The translations under genes and the position numbers were made by a program. The notes under the pieces were generated by a model. That model worked only from the letters and a program-made list of their open reading frames with translations. It did no database searches and was not told the origin of the DNA. Source: Mariannaea sp. PMI_226 (Eukaryota > Ascomycota > Sordariomycetes > Hypocreales > Nectriaceae). Taken from it: a stretch of DNA of 64,000 bases. The DNA lies in assembly GCA_024336345.1 (NCBI GenBank), contig JANFOG010000003.1:2734501-2798500 (forward strand), written 5' to 3'. This document shows, piece by piece, positions 34,801 to 46,858 of this stretch. The first letter of the stretch is position 1, and every line of letters starts with the position of its first letter.

Positions 34801-36532
34801 GGAAGAGGAACTTGAGTAACTTGAATAGGTAGCCTAAAAACTCCATGCCATAATGGGATATAGTCTGGAGGATTTGGGGAAAATACACTGTCGAAAAATG
34901 GATTGTCGAGGGGACCAGACCAAGGCAAATTCTCTGGCTGTATCGTTTCCCACCTCTCATGCCAAGTATGGCTGTTGAACAATCAAGAAATCCAAGAGCC
35001 AGTGCAAACACCCACTATTAACCAGCCAAGAAAATAAAAAGCCTGCTAGGACCGACCTCGGTAAGGAAGCAGGGTGGGGATTCAAGTACCTTGGAAATGG
35101 AGCACGGATAATGGAAAGGGTTTCTCGTTGGATGGGGCAGAGGCAGAACCCTTGTAAGATTTACCAGAGGAGTCTTACATTACGTTGCTTCAAGCAGAAG
35201 TTGATGGAATGGCGTGTGTATTGGTCCTTTCGGGGAAAAGATCTTACCAGCAGAGACACTCTGCGCGATGTACGTTATGGCACACATTCAATCCCAAAAG
35301 ACGTTGAACCAGAAACAAGATCTTTCAACCTTTCCTAGTATGGAAAGCTGCGGCCGGCTAGGGTAATTATGTTTGTCCAATAGTGAAAAAAAAGGGGCGT
35401 GGTTGTGGTGGTGGTGGTTAGTGTTGAGAACAAAACAAAAGGTATCGTCGTTATCAATACCGTGCAAATTAGTCTTGAATAACTTACAGCTTCCCCTCAA
35501 GATAAACAATCAAATGAGCTCTCACTTTGCTATGTAGGTACTGTAGGATACGTTATCCACAATTAACACTGATAATGGGGTTGAGAGGAAGCGTAGGAGA
35601 GACACAGTCACTGAAACTCGCGAGAGAGATCAGCATGATGTCAGAGAGCCTATCTCCCAAGCTCAACGATTCCCACCGCCATCTCATCTCATCGGCCATG
35701 CTCCTATGTACCAACGCACACATGTTTCGTGTATCGCCATCGGTGCTCTCCAACCCCTGTGTTGCGGTGACCCTGTCTCCTTTTCCGTTGCAGATCGGGA
35801 ACTTAAAAGTATGACTATCGCCCCCCCCGTGTCCTATCTTGAGATGAGACCTGGTCCTGGCAAGACATGGAAAACCTGTCTTATTGTTAGAAGCACCTAG
35901 GAACCAATCCTACATCCGACGTTGTATGTAAAGGTGTAGCGGAAACATGTTCGTTCCCCCGTGGATGCGTCGGTGCCGGAAGGATTTTGGGGCAGAGCTT
36001 AGTGGTGGTCCGTGATTTAATTAACATTGGATGTTAGGGGACGGGGGGGAGAGGAGTGACCCCATCTCACAACACATATGCAAATATATGCCCATCGCTT
36101 CCCCATTGACGTTGAGAGCACCTCATCATGCAGAGGTCGGCAATGACAACTCACTAGCTGCCGTATGCCACCCCATCCTATATTCGCCCAGTGTCCTTCC
36201 TATTCTTTCACCTTCTACAGTACTTTGCGTGCCTGGTTGCAGCTCGCATTGCCGCTGGCTGTGATCAAGCTTGGAGCGTGGATATTCTGCGTGCGTTGTG
36301 CGTTGTGCGTTGCGCTGGCGTGGATCTTGGATCCTATTTATCAACCGCCATCTACAAACACCCCCTACAATACAATTTGACCCGCTAGTAAGGCAAGGTA
36401 GGTTTCCTGTCACATTTTTCGGGTTCTTCCATTCAATGATAATCCGTACATCGTACATGCCCATACTTATACATACATTGTATATCTATATATTCGAGTA
36501 ATTGTATACTTCCATATACGGGAGAAGCGGCA

Positions 36533-36571
36533 GTAATAATAATAATAGTAATAGTAATAATAATAATAATA
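36533..36571. repeat. (TAA/TAG)n trinucleotide repeat
   Basis: About 13 TAA units with two TAG interruptions, in gene-free DNA. Confidence 0.9.
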
Positions 36572-38902
36572 CAGTCTGGTCTCGCTTGTCGAAACTGTAT
36601 CACACACAACAGCATTCTCTGACCAGTTTCTAGCATATCAATAATAAATTATTGATCTAGTAGCCCGTACAATCACATCATGGAACTGACTCGCTTAGTT
36701 ATATGATCCCCTTCAGTACGGCCTCCTTTCTCCAGCATCTTTTCTTTTGTATATATACACAGTACACAAAATAAATAGCACACAGAATTCTTCTCATGAA
36801 CTGCACCTTGCCACTATGCCCTCAAGCATGATTATTACTGGCACGCCCCCTCCCACCCCCATGTATCTCCAGATCCCACCACAGAGACATGCCCAGTAAT
36901 TACACCCTTCCCTTCTCTTTTCTTCAACCCACTCTACCAAGTACCTCCATAGTCCACGCTCCAAGCCTAGTCTCCTTCGCTTCACCCGTTGTCCTCTTCC
37001 CCACCACAACCATGTGACAAGCCGTTGAGATGCGACAATGATCTGAATGTCATTTCTCTTGTACATACCCTGGCATATTCACAGGTACCCTCCGGCGGCG
37101 GCGGGGTGTTTAACGGGGCTGAATGAGAAAACAAAAAGAGGCACCCTACGGGTCTCGGCCCTCGGCGAGAGAACAAAGATTGACAGCTCAATCAACCAGC
37201 GGTCAAGCCCTGCCTCGCCCTGTATGTACTACGTAGGTACAGTAGTCGGAATTCAGAGTGGTTCTCAGTGGGCTTCTGGGTTCAAGGTGTACGATAATGT
37301 ACTGTACTGGGCTTGACTGATCATTTCGTTGGCATTCTTCCGCATCGACTTCGATTGGTAGGTACAGAACTGTGAGCCTCCAGTCAGGTTATTTTTACTC
37401 GTAAAGCGTGCATCAAGATACGGAGTGCGCCATGCTGCATATCAAGAAGGGAAAAAAAAAAAGACCTACCAACACCATTTGACAAGCCACAAATCGTGAC
37501 ACACATCATCATCTCTTCAAGTCACACGCCAAAAACGGCGTTGGCGTACTCCAGCTGCATTGAAGATCGAATCAATTCACCCACACACCATCTCCCACCA
37601 ACTTCGACCAGAACACAGTATACATAGTATTCACAAACGCCAGAAGAGACCACATCACGCCCAATCAAGCATTCTTGAGAAGCCACGCTATTTTGCTGCC
37701 TGTCATGTCCTTGTCTCGTCTTGAACCATGACGTGCATTCACCCAGGGCCGGGGTGGGTCGCGTCACCATAGTGCAGGCGCCCTGATCGGGAATCACGGC
37801 TACTCTCCCAAGTGTCTCGTCCAGCGTCAAAGTGACCAGTCATCTCGCCAAACCTCCAGATTACAGGCCGCCGAAGAGACAGGAGCAGCGAAGGAGTGAC
37901 ACGTGGAGAATACCGGAACAGTCCTCCCAGATGTGAACAAGTCTTGTTCATTCGATGGGTCCCAACGGGACTGAGACAACAAGATGGCCTCCACGTCCTT
38001 TGAACCTCAAAATGCCCATTTTCACCTACCCCTGTGAACTTCCCCCTGAACCCCCGTAGCGCGAAGGGCGCTATTGTGACAGCCGAAGCCAGACCCGTCT
38101 AGCCCGCAGTAACGGAGTGGATCATTGAAGAACCAAGATGGGTTCTGCTAGGGTAAGGTGACGGGAAAGGAGAATACTACAGTACGAGCAAGTACGTGGC
38201 GACGGAGAGAAAAGGACAGGCCAGAGAGCCGTTGAGAATGAGACGAAGGAAAAAAAATACAACACAGACAAAAGGGTCCATTTCCCTTCCCCAGCAGCTG
38301 CGGGCCCCCATGCCACGGTGGAGGGTGGGCATGTTGAAAGCAATGCCACCCTCATGCATCGCCCTAATGTAGGACGAACCACTTTTGGCCAGGCCCCGGC
38401 CGTGGTAAAGATTCGCCTCAAATTACTACACATTCTGGGGTTCCATAGAACAAGAAATATCATTCATCATCTCATCTCAGGGCGTGTTTGGTTTTGTTGT
38501 AGTCACTGCATCTCTGGTCGCTTGTTGCGCTGTTGCCGAGTACTAAGTCACAGCATTCGCTTGCTCTGTCTGACTGCTTTTCCTAGACATCGATTCATAC
38601 CATCGCAGGCGGGCTTTTCGGGTATAATATCTCCTTATGGGATGCGTCGATTTGCATAGCTTCCCTCCTCTTTACCCTTGAACCTATTTTCCAACGCAAA
38701 GCTCTACTCGACAAACAGCTACCCAACCACTTGTTGGATATCGCTAGACAGATCGGATACTGCCTAGCACCTCCTGAAAATTGACAACTCTGGCACTTCT
38801 TCTTCTTTCTTCTTCTTCTTCTCACACTGTTCTTCAACCGTTATCGGGTCTAGCTTCCCACCAGTGCACTCGCGGGGCTTGTCGATAAGTGAAGACGCCA
38901 TC

Positions 38903-40167
38903 ATGGACATCAACAACATCAAACCCGACAACGGGGCTGTCATCGACATTGGTGGCAGCCGCATGAGAGACTATGTCAAGGATCGCCTGGTTGAAGTCCT
39001 CAAGGAACAATTCGTGTCCGGGTCCACGACACCTGTTCTTCCTGACGAATTGCTGTATGACGATGTTGGGCTTCCCATTTGGAATAAAATCATCTTCAAT
39101 GCCGCTTTTTACCAAACACATGACGAGATAGCTCTCTTCGATCAGCACGGTGCCGAGATTGCTGCTCGAGTCCAACAGAAGGGCGTCACCCTTATCGACC
39201 TTGGAGCCGGGTTAGTATCCCATTGTCATGTCATCCAACCACCATCTTACCTACCCCCACAATCTCCACACACACCCCTTCTTGTAAGCTTACCTTGGGG
39301 AGAGAAACTAACCCGAGATGTGTCCAGCGATACGAAGAAAGTCGGACATCTGTTGGCTGCATTGAGCAAGGCTAAGGTTGAGGCAAAGTACTTGGCTCTC
39401 GACATCTCAAAGACGTCCTTAGTCCAGAATATAGGCTATCTGGTCAAACGATTCTCGTCTGATGAGTCGACCATCACCTGCGCTGGCATTTGGGGCTCTT
39501 TTGAGCACGGAATGGACTATCTCGGGAAGATCAAGTCCCCACGCCTTTTTCTCTCTCTTGGTTCCGTCTTGTGTAACGACCCCTGGCCCGATGCGCTCTC
39601 ACATTTAAAGTACTGGGCTAATGCTCTCCGTCCCGATGACCTACTACTTATCGGCATGGATGGACATTTGCTTCCAAACGATCGTGAGAAGATTTGGGCG
39701 GCCTATCACTCTTGCGATGACTTGTATCGTGGCTTCTTTCTGAACGGCTTCGCTCACGCCAACCGACTAATCGGAGAGGAATGGCTCAAGGAAGAAGACT
39801 GGGAGTTTCTCGCCGAGCTTGAGCACGAGCCCACGACTCGTCACCGATTTTACTTCCGAGCCAAACATGACATTTACCTGAATGGAATTGATTGTACCAT
39901 ACAGCAAGGCCAGGAGTTTGACTGGTTCGACTCCCACAAGTACGGCGAGGACAGTGTTCGGCTCATGTGCTATAAGGCGGGACTGAGCATCATTGATGTC
40001 TGGCAGGCTCCAAACTCGGAGTTCAGTACGTTCTCTTTCGCCCTTACCAAGTGATGATGTGTTCGAATATATGCTGACTGGTATGACTAGGACAATACCT
40101 CGTCCGGCGCAAAGGCGACAAGGACCAAAGCGATGATGCCGACAGTGCGATCTCAGGACTTATCTAA
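38903..40167 (+). CDS. EasF-family SAM-dependent N-methyltransferase
   Basis: Three exons: 38903-39210, 39328-40025 and 40091-40167, giving 360 residues. The SAM-binding motif DLGAG (99-103) is split by intron 1, as the reading frame and the DTKKVGHLL continuation show. Other family marks are VIDIGGSRM near the start, LPDELLYDDVGL, ALDISKTSL, SLGSVLCND and DLLLIGMDGH. The family (histidine-specific/EgtD-like fold; EasF and FgaMT N-methylate dimethylallyltryptophan in ergot alkaloid synthesis) transfers methyl groups to the amino nitrogen of amino acids or derivatives. Length matches EasF-like enzymes, not the Egt1 fusion that makes ergothioneine. No prenyltransferase or other ergot gene lies in the window, so the substrate is unknown. 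Intron 1 is 117 nt without a stop, so retention would not end translation. Confidence 0.87.
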
Positions 40168-40306
40168 GCATTTCAAAAGGTCGAAGAGACACATGGTACC
40201 TCTAAACCTGGAGGTTCTCAATACTACACCAAAAAGGGGGGCAGTCATTGCTGCGATGGATTTGTGAGCAAGAGGATAACAGAATTTCATAAGAGCCCGT
40301 TGCCAT
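40168..40306. other. Convergent 3' junction
   Basis: Only 139 bp separate the stop codons of the methyltransferase (+) and the regulator (-). The two 3' UTRs are likely to overlap, which could give antisense RNA. Confidence 0.6.
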
Positions 40307-43240
40307 TCATGTTAGGCACAAGGTCTCTTCTTCTTTATCCTGGACTTTAGTGACGAGGGATTCCCACCACGGAGATCTCAAACCCAAGGATTTATTCAGA
40401 GCTGCGGGTTCTGAAGGGACCGGTACCTCCGTGTCAATCCAGGCCCATATGCGCTTCAGGGTCTCATATAGCGGTGGTACGCTCTGCAGATATAGTTAGC
40501 ATCGCTGGTCTGTAAAATAATAACCCAACAAGCATAGATAGAAGGTAGGATGATAAGTAGCAGACCCAGACTGCTATAATAAAAGCACAATCGGATTGTG
40601 GTATAAATGAATATCGGAAATGGAGTGACGACTTACACTGCGGACGGGAGTCTGCACGACCTGCTCGAACCATCTTTGTGATACAATCTTATGCTTAGGA
40701 TCCGTCGCGAGAAGACCCAGAAAGAATACTGGTAGGAGAGGGGCTTGGGCCGTAAATGCAGAGCCCGACGTAGGCATGACGCTAATGCATTTAGCCAGGT
40801 CGCCCATATTTGACATGACGTCGATATGGTTCCGTGGAAGCCTAGAATTTCAATCAGTTCTAAATTCACCAGCCGCAAGCCACAAATATGAGCACCAACC
40901 TGAGAACTCGACATTGTAGGTATATGAGAGTAGCTATCCTCCATGCTTCAGCAGTAACATCCGTCATCTCCTGTGCAGTATGAATAACGTAATTGTCCGG
41001 TTTTCCCTTCACCCACGCAATAGTCTGCTGGCGTTCTTGCCCGCTTCCGGTTTCTGCTACTTCCCTACTCCATTGACGCATGCCAAGCAGCTCGTGGTAT
41101 AAATATCGTGCTGTTACGGGCGTAATGGTGCTAGCCGGGTCTTGTTGTATTCGCGCTGCGCAATATGTGACTTGACTGATGGTATATAATAGCTTCTTTG
41201 AAAAGCCACAGCCGCCATGGATCTCGTACATATCCAGTTCAGTGCCGTAAAGGAGCCACCCGAACCTTGAAGCTTCCTGTTCTGGTATCAGGGTCGATGG
41301 ATGGGGGAGCTCCATCATAGGTTGAGCAAGAATGATTGCTCGGCCAACAATGATAGATTGTGATAATCGGAGTGAATCGACTTGGATATTATTGTCACGC
41401 CAAAATCGACCACCAGGATCCGTCTTATGAAGGAAATGTTCACCTTGTTTGAAACCTTCTAACCATCGAGGCAGGTGTGGCTTTTTGAGTCGACGCTCAG
41501 TAAGGATGATCTAAATGAGCACGTCAGACCAATTTTTTGTATAAATTCTTCAAAACATTTACTTACATCCTGCATCGAGAGAATAACTGCCATAGTAATG
41601 ATCTCGTTTCCTCTACCAACCTCAAAGCTTTCCGAGGAATTGAGCAGCCTAGAAAAGTGCTCACCAGCAAGAATATACCGCTCATTAATTCGATTTCGGA
41701 TGCGTTCATCAGGAAGATAGTCGTAAATGTACACTCCTGCCAGACTTTGGATAGCGGAGCGAATACCTTCGCTTTCTTGCATTTGGGCAAAGTCTTTCAA
41801 CCACAAATTCGTATTTGACAAAACGCTCCTGCCGGGACACCAGTTTCTGACATCTGTGTGATCAATGTGTCAGACATGACGTCAACAAGATAGTAACGAC
41901 AAGAAAAGAATAAACCTACAGAAATCCCATAAGCGCCGATCCATTAAGTCCATCTTTGCCTGGTATCCAAAGTGTGGTGGTATCATCCGTGGTGGCTCGC
42001 CGGGTAGCAAGACTTGGGCAGAGTATTCTTGTGGAGGTGACGGTATCATGAAATTTGACGAGCTCGATGGGGACAGACCCCAAGCGATCTCAGAAAACAC
42101 TGGAGACATGGTGATGACATTTCCGTTAGACGAGGGCGGTCCCGGTCCGATGAGGGTGACCACTCCAGCATTCAGGGTGGATGGCGCTGGCAAAGTCGAG
42201 TCTGATATAACCTCTTCCAAGATGTCGCTGTTGGAGGAAGGATCGTTGCCAGGAGATGGCTCGGAAACAGAGGGTCGAGTCGACTGTCTTCTTGATGGCC
42301 AGTGAAACTTGACATACCCGTTGACCTGACCATTTTCAGGTCGAGCATAACGAGGGAAAAGCGTCTTTACCAACCGTTCCTCTTCGTCAGTGAATGGATT
42401 GATGAATGCGCGTCTAGACGATCGGGTGATCTGAGCGTTTTGAGCATGAGGTTGAAAGCTGGATGCCTTGACAGCGATAGGCGGAAATCCGAGTGATAGG
42501 CTGGTTGCAGACGAGTGAGGTTGGGATAAGGTTTGTGATTGACCGGCCGTGTCATTTATGTCGAGAGATGCAGACGGGGTAACTGTATTGAAAGTCAGTT
42601 CACCGACTCGACTGCCAACCATGGCATGATCGGGACTGTGGACAGGTTGGATCCGATTCAATGGCATGAGGGAGGGGAAGGGGGGGAGTGTATGTGAAAG
42701 AAAGACGGAAGCGCGAGAGCAAGGAGTGGAAAGGCCTTGGGTGAAAGCAAGAATGTGTAGACTGCGCGGGGCGGTTTCTCCCAAGGTTGTTGTCTCTCTT
42801 CTCACTGCCATGGATTGCAGGACATAAGACCCTCCCACGGGACCCATACCTTGTACCGGCCCGTGGAAGGTGAGGAGCTCAGGGCCCAAGCTCCGGCAAT
42901 GGACCGAAGTGAAAGGAGAGAAGAAGGGTGCAACGGGGAAGATAAACATAAAGGACAGCTTGAAGAAGGGTGTTGGGCGACATCTTTTCTCACCTGGTAC
43001 TGAAGGGGTCCAAGATATGTGAGGATCTTCAGCGAGCGTCAGCAGGACCTCTGTTGGAGAGGCCAGGCCTGGCTGAGAGGACCATGGACTTTGGAAGACT
43101 GATGGCACTGGGATACCATATGCGGAGCCACTGTTGGCCTCTATAGTCATGCTGACTGGCATAGTAACAATGGGCTCATGGTCTTGCTGCGCATATTTGA
43201 CGCGCTTCACTGGACGATCAGATCCCGGTGAGTCGTCCAT
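40307..43240 (-). CDS. Fungal_trans_2-type transcriptional regulator, no visible zinc cluster
   Basis: Six exons on the minus strand: 43240-42994, 42582-41920, 41853-41567, 41510-40900, 40841-40637 and 40483-40307, giving 729 residues in one frame. The C-terminal ~430 residues read as the fungal-specific transcription factor domain of the Acr-2/UGA3 kind (PF11951): MIPPHFGYQAKMDLMDRRLWDFY, then NWCPGRSVL, GNEIITMAVILSMQD, LPRWLEGFKQGE, a YEIHGGCGFSKKLLYTISQ segment and PPLYETLKRIWAWID. The N-terminal ~300 residues are Pro/Ser-rich with RPVKRVK. The usual Zn2Cys6 cluster is absent from the model and I saw none in the adjacent frames. It could be in a missed upstream exon or truly lost. Intron 1 is long (411 nt), and its length is a multiple of three with no stop, so its exact limits are the weakest part of the model. 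Confidence 0.75.
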
Positions 43241-44456
43241 CTGAGCAGCGCGGCCACGGCGGGGAGGGATTCCGACCAGCCGCAGCGTCGTTATGCAGTC
43301 AATAAAGTGGTGGGAAGACAAAACGAGAGAAGTTGGGAACGGGTCGGAGGTCTCCGAGCGGTTGGTCACAGCAGTGACAACAAGAGGGACAACTGTGGCG
43401 ACAAGGAGAGGGATGACAGCAGACGGTTAGGGAACACAACACAGTCAGGAGACGGGGGGGGATGCGCCAGAACTAGGGGAGGGGCTTTCAAAAGGGATCC
43501 TCTCATAAACGCGTCCTATCGATATACCAGCAGAGTGGTTCGCTTCAAGGTAGAAAAAAATCCGTGCCGCCGAGAGTGGATTGGAGAGAGGGGACGACAC
43601 AGGAATTGCGGGGGCGAAAGGAGAAAACAAGAAGCAAGCGAAAGGGGCGAAGAGAGGAGACAACCAAGGGGTGTTGGAACACAGAGTCAGGAAGAACTTG
43701 AGGGTCATGGTGCGAGTCTGGGGAGAGTACCTGCATTAAAAGGCCCGTCGACCACCAGCCAGGGCAACAAGCATGTAGGGATCCCTCGAGCGCATTCAAA
43801 GGTCCTCACCAGTGTCCTAGCGAGAAATAAGCATCATGGTTGGACACGGTCTTCCTCTCCACTTGGATCTTAAGGGCGGTCTTGAATGGCCTGGGACGAA
43901 GAAGGAAGCACGCTTGGCGCAAGGGCTCGAAGAACGGCGCTCTTCCAATGGATAGCAGCACGCCGCCCGCGTCGCCTCACGATGGCGAATCTCCTCTTTG
44001 ACATCGGCGATCGGGCGGGCAGATTGGGGAGTAGACTTAATTGCCGCGCCTCCCGCGCCTCTGGTGTTGAGGCTTGACAAGGGTGCGGGACGAAGCGAGA
44101 GGGGATAGTTTGGAGAGCTGAGATGGGCTGATGGATTCAGCACACACAAGAAAGCAAGGGAGAGACAAAAGCCGGGCAGCAATTGGGGACGTAATTGAAG
44201 CCTGGGACACTGGGTTTGTGGGCCATCTGAGACGCTATGGGCACGTTGAGGCGATTAGAGGTACTGGGTACAGATTGCTCTATGCAGATGTACTATACCA
44301 TAGTGCACCGGCACGCTTGGTCTGAAATGTGATCAGTGGGATGGGGGTGGCAGATGGCTCGTCAACTGGGCCAGGGGACAGTAGATGGGATCGACCATTA
44401 GTCTGGGCTGGTGACCGACGACGCGGAATCACCTTCATTTTAGGTCTTGACGAAGA

Positions 44457-44478
44457 GGGGGGGGGGGGGGGGGGGGGG
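44457..44478. repeat. G22 homopolymer
   Basis: Twenty-two consecutive G on the plus strand. It is capable of forming a G-quadruplex and is prone to length error in sequencing. Confidence 0.9.
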
Positions 44479-44592
44479 ATTCATGGCAGAAGGTAAGGCG
44501 TAGATACTTTTATGCTGTACTGGATGCGTCCTTGCTGCCAGATGGTGCTCAGGCATTCATTCAGTGGCGCCCTCAGAGGTTACAGCACAGTG

Positions 44593-44631
44593 GTACCTCA
44601 TTAAGGTAGTCAACTACCTTAAATGAGGTAC
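44593..44631. repeat. 17/18-bp inverted repeat with 4-nt loop
   Basis: GTACCTCATTAAGGTAG, a TCAA loop, then CTACCTTAAATGAGGTAC. The arms are complementary apart from one bulged base. No polyT follows and no gene ends here, so it is not an obvious terminator. It may be a small MITE-like remnant or a cruciform site. Confidence 0.8.
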
Positions 44632-45542
44632 TTTACTTGGTGAGGTGGACTGAAAGAGTGCAACCTGAGGTTGCAAGGCATTGGACTGGCGAATCACGGG
44701 CCCTCATCATCTCTCGCTCCCCCCTAATCGCATTAGCGCAGCCTTGGGCTTGTTATCTCTTTCCTCTTGCCCCTTCTCTCCTGTCTCGTTCACACAGCGA
44801 AAAAAGCCATGCCCGTGCTCGGCACTGCCTGTCTTGCCTCTCGTCGGCCTCATAAGAAGCAGATTCCAAGAGATTTCCCCTTCTTTGGTGTGATCAATGA
44901 GAGGGATCCCGGGCTGTTCCTCTCCTCGTCGAGCCCATTGTTGCCGCTGTCAACTCTTCACCCATCCCTCACCGTCACGATTCTCGCCATTGCATAGCTG
45001 GTAGTACATGAGCAGCCTAGAGAGCCGCTCGAAAAGCCTCCAATCTCGCTCTCGCTCTGGGTGTGTGCAAACAAACCGGTCAACGTCTGGCCCGCTGGAG
45101 AAGCCACCTGCCCGTTGAGAATACGGACGGACGTGTTGACGGAACGGTGACGCCCTGCGCATCCCTTTTCTTCTGTTGAAAAGCCCAAATTCCTTGTTAC
45201 CACCTCCTAGGTTCCCAGGCTCCTAGGGCCCCCTCCCCCCCTCCTCTCTCTCTCCAAAAAAAAAAAAACGGTAGCCCATTTCCTGTTATCTCTCCAACCC
45301 CCTTCGGCTCCTCTTCCCCAGTCGACCAAAAGGTTTTTCCTTCTCCCGCCGTCCCCACGCCGCGCCGCGCCGCACCGCGCCCGCCGCTCACCCTCCCGGG
45401 ATTCCCTTGATTAGTCTCGGCGCCACAAGTGCCCGCCCTTGCTTAGACCCCGCGTGGTTGGCCCAGTGCGTTGGGTCGGAGTCCGTAGCTCAGCGAGGCG
45501 TCTCTAGCCTGAAGCAAGCTAAAGCTTCCATCCCCCTTCGTC

Positions 45543-46858
45543 ATGTCGATCTCCTCCATGGCTCACATCTTCGAGTCTGGGATCAATGCCATCCCAAACA
45601 AGACCGGTTCACTGGAGGCTTTGGTTAAGCATCAAATAGAGACTTTTGCTCGCGAGAGGGAGAATGCCGCAAAGTCTACACCACTGGCTACGCCAGCTAC
45701 ACCAGGCTCACCTGTTGTAACTTCTACACCGGCGCCTATATCGGTCATTCCCGAGACTGCAAATACCGGTACGGCCACTGCGGGACCAGTTTCGACAACT
45801 TTAGCCCTTGCTACAGCAGCTCCAGCCCCTAGGTCACCAAAACTGGCACCAATCGCTCCCATTGCTCCCCTTCGACCTAGTCTGACTAGATCCAACACCA
45901 TAACTACGGAAACTGGAGACTACCTAGTCGAGGTTGCACGCACACTAGGCCGCTTGACCGCCAACCTGGTTTCTGGAGTCCATGTGGAGAGGGCTGTCTT
46001 TGAAATGCACGAGCATTCAAGATTAGTGGACCGACTCTCCGACTTGACGACAGTCGTGGCTATGGATGTAGAACAGCAGAGACTACGGTAAGTCACTTTT
46101 GGATGTATAGTAGTCTATCTACCCCTTGCGTCCATTCTCATCTTGTGACTTGACCCATCCAAGCTTGCTGACGTCTTTCTTTCGCTAATAGGAAAATCCA
46201 ACAGCTGACTGAGAAGTTCTATCGTGATGTCGAGGAAGCTTGGCAGGTCCACGCAGCCCCCGATTCGCCTGAACTAGCGGTGCAGCAGTCTTCCTGCTCC
46301 TTGCCATTTGAAAGGCCTTCTTTGCCACAAGCGCCAGTGGTAGTGGGACCCACGCCTTCTCTTGAAGTAGAGAACATATTGACCGTGAAATCCCATGTCG
46401 ACCAAGGACCTTTGCCGGCGTCGCAAGCCTCCCCAGCCCAGACACCAGCCCAGACGTCGCTTTCTGATGATGTCGCCATGTCGGACGGTTCCGACGATGA
46501 GGAGGAGGAGATATTCTCCACAATCGATATGGATGCGCTCAAACAACGAGGCAAGGGCTCGTACTACTGCCCCTTAGGCCATCGATGCGATAGGGGTGGG
46601 GTGGACAAGTCCGGCAATCTAGTTCTATTTGATAGGAATTCATCATTTGCGTATGTCCGCCACCAGCTTATCTGGACCATTACCCAAGTTAATCACGTAT
46701 TTGCTAACTTTGAACACAGACAACACTGCAATAAGCACAGAAAACCTTGGAGGTGCGAAGTCCCCGGCTGCCCTAACCCACCCAAAAAAAGGAAGTTTGC
46801 ACGCAGAGACGGTCTGGAAAGACATAAAGCTACTGTGAAGCATCGTACTGGGCCATGA
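45543..46858 (+). CDS. C2H2-type zinc-finger protein
   Basis: Three exons: 45543-46087, 46192-46650 and 46720-46858, giving 380 residues. Residues 1-120 are Ala/Pro/Thr-rich. A helical segment follows, TGDYLVEVARTLGRLTANL and HVERAVFEMHEHSRLVDRLSDL. An acidic patch SDGSDDEEEE precedes a Cys/His-rich C-terminus: CPLGHRC at about 308-314, HCNKH, and a final finger WRCEVPGC...ERHKATVKH (C347-x4-C352, H370-x5-H376) within basic sequence. This is a probable nuclear DNA-binding protein with targets unknown. Intron 2 (46651-46719, branch CTAAC) is 69 nt with no stop. Retention would insert 23 residues between the two Cys/His nodes, so annotation may differ. The start was chosen as the first ATG after a CT-rich leader. 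Confidence 0.78.

Larger units (their letters stand above)
28570..38902. other. 10-kb gene-free region
   Basis: No gene I can support. It contains (GT)n at 31839-31858, a TAA-type repeat at 36533-36571, poly-A and CT tracts, triplicated CATTTGCC-like units near 32745-32765 and AC/TACGTACTAC-like strings near 33155-33175. The longest frames (227 codons, minus, 30695-31378; 136 codons, minus, 32124-32534) have no recognised motif. There are no transposase, reverse transcriptase, LTR or terminal inverted repeat signs. Confidence 0.5.
43241..45542. other. Divergent intergenic region
   Basis: About 2.3 kb between the start of the regulator (-) and the zinc-finger gene (+). It contains a 22-nt G run, a hairpin at 44593-44631, GA-rich sequence near 43560-43700 and a CT-rich leader before 45543. 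A 188-codon plus frame (43307-43873) is Arg/Gly-rich low complexity, mirrored by Pro/Ser/Leu frames on the other strand; I do not count it. Confidence 0.5.

Noticed and set aside
43307..43873. 188-codon Arg/Gly-rich plus frame
   Set aside because: It lies over GA-rich low-complexity DNA in the upstream region of the regulator; the opposite strand has equally long Pro/Ser frames.
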